From Sclerotinia nivalis (Eukaryota; Ascomycota; Leotiomycetes; Helotiales; Sclerotiniaceae), in contig JAPEIS010000006.1 in the NCBI GenBank assembly GCA_029531795.1, positions 682,001 to 746,000 on the forward strand: 64,000 bases of DNA, read 5' to 3'. The notes below the pieces were generated by a model, which saw only the letters and a list, made by a program, of their open reading frames with translations, was not told the origin of the DNA and made no database searches. Position numbers and translations under genes: made by a program. Below are positions 21,934 through 34,636 of the stretch, piece by piece (position 1 is the first letter of the stretch; each line of letters starts with the position of its first letter).

Positions 21934-24016
21934 CTACTCATCATCATCATCCGTTTTCAAAACTGGATACAAACTTTCGACAGGCTTCTCCTCAGTCTTG
22001 ATTTGGATATCTTTCATATCAGTATCGGCCATGGATACATCTTCTTCTTCATCCTTGACATACTCTCCATTTTGAAGACGATCACTGACATATCTTCTTA
22101 AAGCTTCAATGACACGAATGTTTTCGATCCATGCCTCTTCAGCTCTATCACGAGCACTCTCCAAAGTATCAACTGATCGAACAGAAGGTGAACCAGCATC
22201 AGAGAGAGCTGGGTCAATATTATTGGTAACCTCTGTCTTAACAATTGACTCAGGGCGAGGTGTTGTTTCCTTTGGAGATGGTGTCGGAGAACCAACAGTA
22301 GAGGTCTCCATAGACTCGCGATATTGAGTTGAGTTAAGTCCACCAGCACTTCTTTGGAGTACACCACCAGAATAACGACGACGAAGATCACTATCGAAGT
22401 TTGTACCAAGTGTGGATGTTGGTGCAGTTGCTGAATGATGTGGGGAGTATCCAAGAGATACAGCTGGAAGATTAGGATATGCTGCATTTGATGTTGAACT
22501 ATGTCTAGAGATGGGAGACATTCCACTTGAGGACATTGGAGAATTTCCAGAAGTATATGAAACGGAACTTGAGGAAGGTGTTAAAGCTGGTGTACCAGAA
22601 GAAACTGAATGAGATGAGTGAGTTGCAGTCATTGGTGCTGAAGCGTAAGAAGTGGAAACATGTGGCGCCATTGAACCAATGTTGTGGATATGAGTTTGTG
22701 GTGGTGAGTGACTTTGACGGAAGTTGATGCCTTGGTGAGTGTAGTGAGCACCAGGTTGATGAATACCAGCAGCGGCGGCAGCATTTGAACTTTCGTAGAC
22801 TGTCGATTGCATTTGCTCCAAGAATTGATCAATGGAATTCAAATCACTCTTGGTCCTCAAGTTCGGTAGAGGAAGGGAGTATTGGTGTTGTGGCATAGGA
22901 CCTCCATGTCCATGTCCACCATGACCTCCGTGACCATCAATTGGAACCAATTGAGGTGCTGAATGAATGTAATCAGAGATACCTCCACCTGTACCAATAG
23001 GAATGCCTTGTAATTGCATCAATCTCTGATTAACTTGTTGATAAGAATGAGCATCAATTTGACGACGCTTAGCAGCACCGAAGAAATCATTCAAGTTATC
23101 GAAATTTCGTTTCTTCTCATCCCAAGCTGCATGTTGACCGAGATCGGGGTTGTGAGACATTTGATAATAGCCTGGGCCTCCTCCATATGAAGATTGTTGA
23201 GAGTGAGCAGGTGCATAATATCCACTATGACCACCGTGATGCGAATTGCCATAAACTCCAGCAGAACCAGGATGCATCGAAGCATTATGGTCATAATAAC
23301 CCATGGGATTGGCTGCAAGGTGTTGCAAATTAGCAATTACTACATAAAAAAATGTTAGAGACATATATAAGAACAAAGGCAACTTGCGCCCTTACGTACC
23401 TTTACCGCCCGGTTGTCTATATCCTCCATTTGAACCACCAGATTGTTCTGGAGTTCTCAATAAAACGGAATCATCGGCATGAGTCTGAGGGTAATTGTTA
23501 GCAGGGTGAAAGGAACACACGCCAGCTCTTAATCGTACCTTCACATGTTTCTTCAAATCTTGTGGACGCTTGAACGCCTTTCCACAGAATTCACATTTAT
23601 GTGGTTTGAGTGGAACATGAACACGAATATGAGATGTAATATGATCGCGTTTGACGGTAGTAGTACGGCATGAATTCCAACCGCAAGTAAGGTTTAAGTT
23701 ATTGGTACTCTTTCTTCCAACATGTTTCTCGCAGATGTGTTCCTAGAGATTAGATGTTAGTACAAGGACTTTGAAATGATGTAATGTATAAAGATATATA
23801 AGTGCCAAGGTAAAATAAACCTACAAATAAAGCTTCTGGAGTTGGACATCTTTCCGAACATTTCTCCCACTGGCAAAGTAAACTATCATCAGCTACAACA
23901 TTTTGTTGAATTGATGGAGTTGCCGTAGTGTTATTTTCATTATTAGAACTCGAAGCTGTCGAAGTCTGAGTTTGTGCTGGCTGCTGTTGTTGCTGCTGTT
24001 GGTCTTGGCTTGACAT
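21934..24016 (-). CDS. pacC: PacC/Rim101 pH-response zinc-finger transcription factor
   Basis: Regulator that activates alkaline-expressed genes and represses acidic ones after proteolytic activation in the Pal pathway. Four exons: 24016-23825, 23742-23539, 23484-23400 and 23339-21934, about 628 residues, matching PacC length. A Gln-rich start ([12 protein letters not shown]) leads into three C2H2 fingers around residues 48-155: [30 protein letters not shown] and [19 protein letters not shown], the PacC fingers that read GCCARG. Two YPXL motifs, YPNL near residue 448 and YPVL near 618, match the PalA-binding motifs flanking the signalling-protease site in Aspergillus. The tail is acidic (KTDDDDE). 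The upstream region is rich in PacC hexamers, suggesting autoregulation. Identification is certain. Confidence 0.97.
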
Positions 24017-24338
24017 TTTGGGATTATGGATAAGGTTTGAAATCAACCAATAATCAATTGTCGGTTAAAATGATCTATTCACAGACTAAACTGTGTATGG
24101 AAGAAAATAGACTAATAAAAAGTTCTGGGTCTTTCCCTTCTATCAATATTAGAAGTTGATTTGAACTTGATTGATGAAAAGTCCAAAAAATTTGATAAGA
24201 TTGTTGAAGCAAAACTGGAATCAAAGAAAGTGATACAAGTGTATTCCTCGAATTTGTTTCTCAAACGAGTCTCTAAGCAAAAGGGAGGATCTTGGTGCCT
24301 TCTTGTAAGAATAACGGAAAGACTGGGCGTGACTAAGT

Positions 24339-24598
24339 CTTGGCAAAAACTCTTGGCGGCTGTATTAAGTTTGGCTTCCACTGTTAGTCTCTTGGCATTC
24401 CACTCGGTTCAAACCTGAGTGGATTATTTAATTGGTCCAAATATCTTGGCATGTATAGAAGGAACATGCACCAGATTCTTTTATTAATGTAGCAAAAATT
24501 GGCAATACGTTTTCTTTACCCTTTCATATCCAAGAGATTGCGCCCCGAGGCCAAGATCGGAGAAACTTGGCTCTCTTGGCACTGCGTATTGTCTTGGC
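24339..24598. promoter_or_regulatory. Cluster of eight PacC-type sites upstream of pacC
   Basis: GCCAAG or its complement CTTGGC starts at 24339, 24352, 24391, 24445, 24550, 24566, 24575 and 24593, about 320-580 bp upstream of the pacC start codon. GCCARG is the established PacC recognition core. Chance expectation for this hexamer on both strands in 260 bp is about 0.1. Confidence 0.75.
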
Positions 24599-24747
24599 AT
24601 TTGGGCTGTGTTTTGGTGTTTTCTTGCTTTTGCTTACATTTGCTTAGCTTTTTCCATTAATACATATTACAACGGTTTCATATTCATTTCATATCATGAG
24701 ATTCAAAATGATACCATACGAGTATGGACCGAAGATTTAAAAGAGAG

Positions 24748-24910
24748 TTTGACCTAGAGAGTATTCGTACAATGTCAGGAGTTTAACCTAGAGAGCATTG
24801 GCACAATTGCTGACATTTGAACTTTATCGTGATGCAGGTGGAAAAGTTGAGGCCACATAGTTTGACTATCTAATGTAGAGTTTAAACCTAGAGGATAGTT
24901 GAGATTAGAA
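24748..24910. repeat. Degenerate GTTTRACCTAGAGAG repeats
   Basis: Three related blocks (GTTTGACCTAGAGAG, GTTTAACCTAGAGAG and GTTTAAACCTAGAGG) are followed by two copies of a GATGCAGGTG...GAGGC(C/T) block. The first two are 32 bp apart. Confidence 0.6.
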
Positions 24911-27055
24911 ACTTATTGATGCAGGTGAGGCTGCATAGCTGGGGTACTGTACTGTACTGTACTCTCCATCCCCATTCTTCATTACGTACAGTAGGCAAAA
25001 GAAGGGTATTGTTTCCCCATGAAATGCGAACAAGTAGATAAAGAAAGAGTGGTAACTCGTACCGTTGATAAGTAATCGTGTAATCTTCCCCTAATATCCC
25101 TCCGAGGTATCTTTTGTATCATGCCATATTGCATTATCGGTCATCGGTCATCGTCAATATCATGGCATTCTCGTATTTTTGATATTTCCATAGACCACAA
25201 TCACCAAAATGGTAGAAGTCCGATTTATCCATTCTGAACATCACGTTCTTATTCGTTCTTACGAGAGGTAGTACAGAGAACAAATCCTCCGGCAAAAGTG
25301 TCCCTTGTGGATCACTAACTCAATTCTTCCAAGTGTTTAAATCTTTGCGGGGGTGGGATGATCTTTTTTATTTCAGCTGACTGAGCGCACCAGCACATCA
25401 ATCCATATACCCCAGACATACATAATTAATTATGCATGAACAAGTTATGAAATAATGTTTCGGCTAACTACTCCGTAGATACTTGGACTTGGTGTTGGTG
25501 ATGTTTTCCTATCCACCTATCTACCTATCTATCTATCTATCTATCTCCATCTCACTCTCACTCTCACCTTCCATTTCACACTGCCCAGCCCTTGGCCACC
25601 CAAAATCTTGTCATTCCTCCGCCCATTAACCAAGCTTTTCCACTCTAATGCCAATTTATTTGGATTTCCTTTCGTATCATTCACAATACCTCCGTAGTTT
25701 TAACTGGCCAATTAAGTTGATTTTGATCATCACATGTTTGTTACCACATGTTCCAAACTATTATCTGATCGCATATTGCGAAGGGATGTCGGATCGAGAT
25801 GCTCTTCAATCTGTGGGTGCGAGTCTGAATGGGAACTTACGAAGTTTTATGAGTCACTGGCCGAGATAAAAGACATTCATCCTTCCTTACCAGAGGGAGG
25901 CTGTCGAGGATGACTTTTCTTCTATTCATTACTGCAAGATTTAGGTAGGTATCAATTATCAAACAAGAGGCATATTTCAAGGGAGGTAAGGTGTTAAGCA
26001 TATGTATATCTTCGAGTGTTAAAAGAAAAGCCTTTCCTTTCTATGTACACAAACAAATATCATCCCCTTAAAACCAATCAGTTTCTATTTTTGAACATCT
26101 TCAGCTATTTTTATTATCGTGCCCCTCTTTCCCCATGGTGGACATCGGACAATACGGTTAATGAGGAGTTCGTACTCACCCAGATCATTTCCACGTCCCA
26201 ACTACAGGATGGTGGAGCCAAGCTAATCTAGCTTTTCAAACATTAAAAAAACTTCGGGGTCCAAAGACAACTTTGGCCAAGATCAAGGGGATATTTCAAG
26301 CGCTCGTCTTGCTCGCATTGGCACCCTTCCAAAGCTTGTCTGTTTTGCTACAGGAAGCCACGCCGTAGAATGTACGGCAAGAAATGAAACTTCGGAATGC
26401 GTGGTTTTTGGGACTATTTCGGCAAGTCTTTTTGTAGATGTTTTTTGGGAGGCGATTCAAAAGGCTCAAGTTGAGAATCCTCGTGAAAATGTTACCGTGT
26501 CTTCAATTCGCGCAGGCTTAGATTCGGTGTTTATTATACGAATAAATGGTTTCCTTTTCGATGTTAATTTTGGTGGTTGTTGGCAATTTTTTTAGACAAA
26601 TATATGCTCCCTAGAGCCCTCCCCGATATATATCAAGATATTCTTCAAAAAGTCTGGGTTGCTCACATATTAACTAGCCATAACGAAAGTTCTTAAAATA
26701 TACCTGTAGCAGCCCTCTATGACTGTTATGAATGGTCCTCAAAACAATCCATCAAGCTTCTTTGGTTGACCGAATTCGCCCAAAGATGTAGGTCCCTATC
26801 AAACTCAGTCCCTCTAAGCCTCCATCTCCACTTCTCGGCCACACACAAAACCCCCCACAGACAGAAGTTTGGTATGCCAATTTAACAACCATACAGTCGA
26901 AACAAGCACTGTTCTGCCCCTTACCTACCACTATCTCGGAGTCGGGGCAACTATTCAATGACTCTATGAAAGTTTTCAACATTAGAGGTCTTACCTCCAT
27001 TATAATCATTGCTCTTTGACAGGACTCATTATCAACAGATTCCGAATCACATAAC

Positions 27056-27455
27056 ATGAGAAATAATGATCTAGAAGCTACGGATCAAAAATGGGAAGAT
27101 TTGATGATCGCCTCCCTAATCCCTATCTTAAACTACCGAACCACAATCATCCCAAGAGAACCTCGCTTTGAAAATATCATCTGTCAATTTCTCAACCACT
27201 ATGGTAAAAGTCCAGGAATCAACTCACACAATATGACATGGAATGGTACTAATCTCTTCAACAAAAACGATAATGACTATCTAACCAAGTAAGTTCCAAC
27301 TCCTATCACCATACCACAACTACAGAGACCAACTCTCCCAATGAATCAACATCTACAGTCTCAACAATCTCCAAAAAGTAGACAGATCATCCCCCGAACT
27401 CATATACCTATACCTATATCAAATTCCATCTCATGCCCTCGATAATCGAAAATAA
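27056..27455 (+). CDS. Possible small two-exon gene, 109 residues
   Basis: I do not recognise this product. Exon 27056-27288 ends at a strong GTAAGT donor and joins in frame to 27359-27455 (acceptor CTACAG). The combined product begins MRNNDLEATDQKWEDLMIAS and continues across the join as DYLTNLNNLQKVDRSSPEL, then LIYLYLYQIPSHALDNRK. It looks like an ordinary mixed helical sequence rather than the low-complexity translations around it. The 150 bp after the stop are C-poor on the + strand, as after other genes here. More 5' exons are possible. No signal peptide or membrane segment. Confidence 0.38.
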
Positions 27456-29713
27456 TCCTAAAGAATACCAGTAATTTTTCTCATAATGACTGGAAAAATA
27501 TCCTGCTAGTATAAACCAACAATCTTTATCCAGTAAATTTGTATGAGGATATCATCGATGTGAATTTCGTGTATATAGGTTCTTTATTTTTGGATGTGAG
27601 AGATGCTGGATATAGTGAGGGATAGGATGGAGAGATAATGGAGGATTGGTAAGTTCATGGTTTATTTCGCTTTGGAATATCTAGAGGATGTTGGGAATTT
27701 CTCTTTTAGTTCTATTCAATCAACTCTCATCCTCATCCTGATCTAGTCCTCCAATCCTCCATTTCCAGCCCCAGACCTTAGTCAACCAAGATAGATGATG
27801 CATCTCCTTTCACAGAATATTTTCTCATCAGTACGAAGAATCTCGATTCCAAAAACCCACACAACAACCCACCAACCACTCAAACCCCATCCTCGAAAAA
27901 TGGCTCTCCTGCCTTCAAAAAAAGATGAAAAAGTAACCTCACATACCCAACCAAAAAGGATACATATCCCACCCCACTTATAAAGATATCCCTAAAACCG
28001 GTTGAACCATCTTCATCCAAGCACACGCACCTTTCGTCCTCCCTCCCTTTTACCACCTATCGATTTTCCCTCTTCTCCTTTCCTTCCCACTTCCCTCAAC
28101 CGTAAACCACCCTCCCAATCTATCTCCATCCCGCACCCCCCTAGCTCAAACCTCTCCCCCCCCTCATCATACTCCCTATCAATAAACCAAACTCCACCCC
28201 ATCCTCCACACCACACCACAAACACATCCTCACCATCTACTCCAATCCACAATCCAATCCACAACCGAACTTACAATATGAAAAACTATATAATAGGTAG
28301 GTAATGGGCTATGAAGATGGAATCGTTATACTGGTATTATGATTATCGGGGTCATCATATTAATATATATGAGATTATGAGTATAGGAGCTGGAGATTGG
28401 GATTGGGATTGGGAATTAGATATAATTAGATTATAGATGAGGAATGAGGAATAAAAAAAAGAGGGTTTAAATCTGTGATTTTGGTTGGGTTTTTTTTTGG
28501 TTTTTTTGCAGGGGAATTTAATTGGAATTTTATTGGACTTTGTTTGGATTTTGTTTGTAGGGTTTGATGGAGCAGGCTGTGAAGATGAGAGATGGAGGGA
28601 GGGGGGAGGGGTTTGGCTTTCCGAGATTGGAGGTTGAAGGTCTCTTTTTATTTTACCTCTTCAATTCCCTTGTTATTCATTTCATCCTCCTCGTCATGTC
28701 CCCAACCGTTTAGTTTCAAAAACCTCTCCAATTTTCATCTTCTCATCTCCTCATCCTCTGATCCTCTCATCTATCCATCTACCCATCTACCCATCTACCC
28801 ATCTACCACCTACCCACCTCCCATCTTACCCCCTCATCCTCCCATCATCCCATCACATCGCTCAATCTAATCCACCCCCCTAGTACTTCATCTAACACCA
28901 CAAACAACCTCCCCCTCAACCTCCTCCTCAACCTCCTCATCCTCAACCACCCCCTCATCACTCCACCTCCAAAAGTGATCTATATTCCTCCCGCCGGAGA
29001 ATCCCTAACGAAAAGTTTCCTCGTTTATTTAAATCTAACTACGTAACTACGTAACCAATAAAAGAATAAATTCATAGATAATTCATATTATCTACCCATC
29101 TATCCACTTATCCACTTATTCATTTATTCATCCATCTACCACACACATACACACATATACAATACAACACATACACACATGTATATATTTTTCCAACCCA
29201 TCTTAAACGAGCTAGCTATCCAATCTCCCATCCCATCCCACCCATTCTCCCCCTTTCCTTTTAAGATTCACAAACCACCCCTTCAACGCCATTCATTCAT
29301 GTGTTACACCTATTCATTTGTTACATCTATCTATCCATACATCCATCCATTCATCCATCCGTCCCACCCCCATCATAGATACATATATAGATACATAATC
29401 ATACACCCCTCACCTCACCAACTTCCAATCACCACACCACTTCCCACACACACACATTAAATATAAAATTACAAAATAACAAGAAAAAACATCATGAAAT
29501 AAATTCATATTCATAATCCATCTTCTCGCATACCTTCCCTCATCCTGTATACCTTCACCTTCCTTCATTCATTGTGCAAACCAATTTGCATTAATGCATC
29601 CATACATTCATACATTCATTCCCCAAATCCTTATTATTATCAAGCCAAGCCAGCCATAGTATAAACTCCATATTAGCTAGCTAGCTAGCTAACAAAACAG
29701 CCAGACCACTCCA
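27456..29713. other. Repeat-rich spacer 3' of the ING gene
   Basis: G-poor + strand from about 27.7 to 28.29 kb and 28.65 to 29.6 kb, interrupted by a sharply C-poor, G/T-rich block at 28.3-28.65 kb. A 100-codon Pro/Ser/Thr ORF at 28002-28304 is explained by composition. CATC and ATAC-type simple repeats occur throughout. No supported gene. Confidence 0.5.
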
Positions 29714-32700
29714 TTACTTTTTCCTCCCCCTAGCATTAACCTCCCCCTTCTCACCAACCCCCAAAATAATCCTACAATCCGGACAATACCATTTAGTAGT
29801 TCTAGGAGGAATTGCCGGTAAACCCACACATTCTAGATGAAACCATTCTTTCTCGCACTAATGATCATATAGCTCGTTAGTTCTGACTTCTCCATTCAAC
29901 TCCAAACCAAAAAAAAAAAAAAAAAAAATACGAAAGATACTCACATTATCATTCTCACAAGCAATCATCGTGCCAAAGCTGACCCGATTACAAGTGCAAT
30001 ATCTCGGCTCATTTGGATCAATCAAATTTCCATCATCATCCACCTCATCCAATACTTCTTGAACCGCACTACCTTCTCTTCCATCTTTCTTTTCTTTTTT
30101 CTGTCCTGCCTTTTTACGTGGAGCGGCTCGTCTCTTGCCAACACTTACAGCAGTTGAACCACCTTCTGTACTAACAGTTACAACTCCTGGTGCGGGTCTC
30201 TTAGCTCTTTTACTTGGTTGACGAGTTTCTGGTGCGGGTGTATTACGAGCGGTGCTAGTACGTCTAGGACGATCTAAGGCTGCTGGAGTAGGAGCTGCAG
30301 AAACGGGATCCTCTGACTTGACGGCGGCTGACGCTGCTTCTTTTGCTGCAGCTGCTTTACCACGAGAAGATGCTGGTCTCTTAGATGGAAGTGATTCTGT
30401 TGCTGATGTAGTAGGTTCAATTGGTGTAGCAACAGGAGTTGCTTTTCGAGTGGTACGTGTGTTAGTTGTTTTCTCTGGCTTTTCCGATTTCTTCTCCTCA
30501 TTCCTTTCTGCCTTTTCCGCATCCGCAACTGCTTTGGCTGCTTCTTTGGCTTCCTTCTTAGCAACAGCTGCTGCTTTTCTCGCCTCCTTCTTAGCTTCCT
30601 TCTTTTCCACACCTGGAGGAAGAATTGGCGTTGAAGATTTTGGTGGTGATGTAGCCGATACTGGAACAATTGGAGTAGAACAAGTTGGTGTATCTGTATT
30701 GGGTGCTGAAAGAGCAATGGAAGATGCCACGGAGACGGCAGATTCCAAAGTAGGTACAGGAGTTGCGCGGGGAGTGGCATTTGTGATAATGGGATGAGGG
30801 GGCGGAACCGGGGTTTCAGTCTTCGTTCTCTTGAATTGAGGCTTACCTAATTTCGAAGAATCTGCTTCATTTACTCTATCACCTTGGATTTCATTCGTGT
30901 CAGCTATGCCATCTACATTTGATGAACTTTCGCCATTTGCCTTCACATCTTCAATCGTCGACTCGCGTTTACGTTTTCTCGATACTTGCTTCTTTGGTGT
31001 TTTAGTAGTAGCTTTCTCTTTCTCTTTCTCTTTCTTCTCATCTTCGGGATGATTTCCGAAAAGGCTCTTTACTGTACTAGCAGCTTCTGTCATTTTTCGT
31101 ACAGATTCTTCTGCTTCCTCAGCCGCCAATTTAGCCAGCTCTTTCGCAGCAGCCTCTCTTTTTAATTTCTTAGCTTCGTTAAGCTTCATACCACGATTGC
31201 TGAGTTGTATCTCCTCTGCTCCTAGGGCTTCCGCACTTATTGCACCTTCGGCGATGACTGTCTTCCCGGTGAGTTGGGGTGGTACCGGTTGATCGAAAGG
31301 CTGTCCTGCAGCGTCAGCCTTACTCTTTGCAGTACGATACGCTTCAATTCCTCGTCCCAATTGTTTTAATTCACGTGCGATCATTGTATCGCTCGGGCTC
31401 CATACCGCATTCTTTTTCATTCTCTTTCTGAGCTTAGCAAGCTCCCATGCGGTCAACTGAAGCCAAGGCGCATCTTCGCTTCCCGCTTTCGCATCTGGTG
31501 GTGGAGGTTGAAGCTTCGCTAACGCATTACTCGTCGATATACCGGCAACCGCACTATGTACGTTCGTTCCCATAACTCCTGGTGGTCTTGGTGCTCGAGG
31601 GGCCTTGGGTACTTTCTCTTTCTTAGGTGGCTTGACTTTCAACTTAATCTTAGGATTGACTGATGCGGATCGTGCAGGTGTATGCCGACGTGGTGTAGGT
31701 AGACCAGCATCCGATTCCGAATCATCACTGTACGAATCATAAGATTCGTAATCAAGCTCATATGGAGCCATGACCTCACCAGGAACAGTAATGATTGGCG
31801 CGCGTCGTTTGCGGATACGCATACGTCCATCAGAGTTTCCAGCGCGTAAGAGTAGCTTTCCTGGGGCTCGATTGGCGACAGGTGAATTGGATTTCTGCGG
31901 AACAGGGCTTGGTTCTCGGGTGTCAGGATAGTTTTCGGCCATGGCCTCAAGCTTCGCCAATATATTCTGCGCTCTCTTGAAATGTCTTTCCACATTCTCA
32001 ACCATATGTGATGCTTCTGCGAAAGCTAATGTGCGTGCGCAAAGGGCATCAGTCAAACTCGTAGATATATCTTTTCGCAGAGAGACAGGATCAGGTTTTG
32101 AATCGGCGGGAAGATCCGGAAGATGACCATAGGTTTTCGTAAAGTCATTTACGTCCAATGAAGCATTGACATATTTCTCATCAAGGTCACTGATAAGCGC
32201 CAATGACCGAACCAAATCAGAAGGTAAATATTCCGTAAAATCGAGAAAGTCTGTAATTGTTGCCTGCGCATCCGGATCCATGGGCAATTCCATATTTTCG
32301 ATATTGCTATTCAAGTTTGCCATGGATTGTATCGTCTCCGCAAGCTTGCCCTTGCGCCTGGGACTTGTCATCTCCAAAGCGGTATCCATTGAATTGTTCG
32401 TCGCCATCGTGATAGAGGTGGAGTTGGGATTATTCTCATCAATCGCTCTTGAATTATCGACATGCGACTGTGGTGGGACCTTGATACGACAACTCCAAAT
32501 GCCTGACTCATCAAGCCATCTAAAAAGAGAGAAGAAAAAACAAATTAGTAAAAAATCCCGAATCCAGAGTATGTCGTCAAAAATAATAAAGCTTGAAAGG
32601 TCAATCGTGAATGAAATGTAAGAAAAAGATAAACGATGAGATAGATAGAGATAGCCGTTGGAACAGTAAGGCAATAATCTGTCGTGAAAGCAACGCGAAA

Positions 32701-33216
32701 ATCTATCGGTAAAGCGTAAAGCGCGATACTATCACCAATCCAAACCCTTGCCTAGCCTAGCGCCCTCTTCGCAATCATTGGCAGCATTTTTGGAATTTGG
32801 GGGGGAGACGTGGGATTTTTGGTTCTTTTTCTTTTTCTTTTTCTCCCCGATGATTTGCCTGAGCCCTTTTTTTATATTTTTTTTATAAATATTTATTTTT
32901 GGCCTTGCTTTCTTTCTATCCTGCTCTGTTCCCCCCTCTTTCTCGCGCGGGCGGGAATAGGAATAGGAACAAAATAATAAGATCCAAAGCAAGTAATAAG
33001 TATGTACGTAGCATAAAAATGCACGTGCTTTTTGTGGAGGGGAGGGGAAAATAAAAAGCAAGCTATGAAAACAGCTAATGTATGTAGGTAGATCAAAGTG
33101 TCGTAGTTATGGGGAAAGTGGAAAGTAAAATAGTAAATAGATGAAAAATAAAGGGGGAAGAAAGCTTCATCCAAAATAAACAAACAAACATACCTTCTTG
33201 ATGCATCCGATGCCAT
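29714..33216 (-). CDS. ING-family protein with C-terminal PHD finger
   Basis: Member of the ING (inhibitor of growth) family, subunits that tether histone acetyltransferase or deacetylase complexes to H3K4me3 (yeast Yng1, Yng2, Pho23). Three exons: 33216-33194, 32519-29945 and 29857-29714, about 913 residues. The first exon gives MASDASRR, joined by a 674-bp intron to WLDESGIWSCRIKVPPQ. An ING-N segment (LPSDLVRSLALISDLDEKYV) lies near residues 105-150. A long Ala/Lys/Glu-rich and Ser/Thr/Pro-rich middle follows. The C-terminal C4HC3 PHD finger begins YCTCNRVSFGTMIACEND, is split by an intron, and resumes CEKEWFHLECVGLP and WYCPDC. It is far longer than yeast ING proteins; the extra length is low-complexity. 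Which complex it joins is not readable from sequence. Confidence 0.92.
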
Positions 33217-34636
33217 TTTCTGTTTTGGAGTTGTATGATATGATATTTATTTGATCGGAAGGTTGTATTTTGTTTAGTTTGGATAGTGGCGACGCGATGA
33301 GGCTCTGAAAGGGAGGAGAGTTGCAAATCCGGTGATAGACAGACAGATAGACAGATAGATAGATAGATAGATAATAAGATTGATGGCAAATAACAGGTAA
33401 AGTCGAAATAAAAAGTCTCTAATCAAAGATCAAATCAAAGACAATAAAAAAAAATCCTCGTTTTTGGTTGGTGTGTTACGATTCCTACATATCTCAATAT
33501 AAAATATGCAAAAAGGTGTCATGGGTTCCAAGGTTTTGGTTTTGGTTTCGTGATATTTTCAGTTCCAGTAAAGGTAGGTGATAAGTAGGTAGGTATTAGG
33601 TATCCCAGAATAATAAGGAAGTGGCAGATGACAAGGTGAATTCTTGGAATGTCCGGTAGATAATCAGATAGATAAATCCAAAAGGAGGCAGATATCAAAG
33701 AAGCTGAACTTGATGAACTTGAGAACCAACTGGGGAAAGGTTGAAATGGTGAACTATGTTGGATTGGGAAATGATATAGAATTATGAGTATTCATTTAAT
33801 TCTAGGTACGTAGTGATTATCCAAAATGTTTTTATTATATTCCGATGCAGTTTACAGTTTAAATGGTTGCTTGCGCTTTCACCCTTTATTCATCCATTAT
33901 CCTTTTTCCTTCCCCCTTCTCATTTCTCATTTCTCTCATCTTGAAATTGCGGTTGGCCATGGGTCACACGATAACACAATACGATCTGAGATGCAAATGT
34001 AAGCAGGCATTTTATTCCTTCCAGATGTGAGCCTAGTCCAATTTTATAACTTGTTGTATATGAAATGGTTACACTATCATTTATTGAATATCTACATGTA
34101 TCAGTACAACAAGTTTCAATTCATTTGTACAAATTCACCTCATTCTTGCCACCTCCATTTGTATATATTCCTTTCCCCCTTTGTTTGTGAAATCAATACA
34201 TATAGATATCTATTTTTAGAAACCTTGCATATGATATCCACCAAATGCACTGCATCTGTATCAGAAGTATGATTTTGCCTCTCCCCAAGAAATCAAAGCT
34301 CGAAACAATACATCACAACACAACAATCACCACACTCTACAGCTCTTAATTGTAGGCATTCATATGATTATTTCCCCCTACCCCTACTCGCCGTATTGAT
34401 AAGTAAACATGTAAACATATCTCCCCGTATCATAAGCCTGTGAACAAACCCAAAAAAGGTCTCGCTTCAGCCATTCAACTGTACCGCCAAACCAACAAAT
34501 CCACTCCAAAAATAGGAAATAGCAAGATCCGTATGCGTCTTCTTCCTGTATAGCTATCCCACACCCCATCTCCCCTCATATAACTTTTATCTCTTCCCAA
34601 CGTCAAGCCACCAAAACCTGCATCACATCATCTCCC
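33217..34636. other. Spacer: ING promoter and membrane-gene 3' flank
   Basis: Contains a GATA/GACA microsatellite at 33334-33373 within the probable ING 5' leader, and a TAGGTAGG motif at 33586. No gene seen. Confidence 0.5.
33334..33373. repeat. GATA/GACA microsatellite
   Basis: GATAGACAGACAGATAGACA followed by repeated GATA units, about 120-160 bp upstream of the ING start codon. Confidence 0.85.

Larger units (their letters stand above)
24017..27055. other. Long upstream region of pacC
   Basis: About 3 kb without a supported gene. It holds the PacC-site cluster, degenerate repeats at 24748-24910, a TACTG run near 24953, a CTAT microsatellite at 25510-25546 and a TAGGTAGG motif at 25942. 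ORFs of up to 101 codons lack features. Confidence 0.5.

Noticed and set aside
24406..24416. GGTTCAAACCT, resembling a tRNA B box
   Set aside because: No matching A box, acceptor stem or anticodon arm could be placed around it.
28002..28304. 100-codon Pro/Ser/Thr-rich plus-strand ORF
   Set aside because: Explained by G-poor composition, which removes most stop codons; no motif seen.
30252..30797. 181-codon plus-strand ORF
   Set aside because: Antisense to the Ala/Lys-rich middle of the ING gene; its Ala/Ser/Phe composition is a mirror of that coding region.
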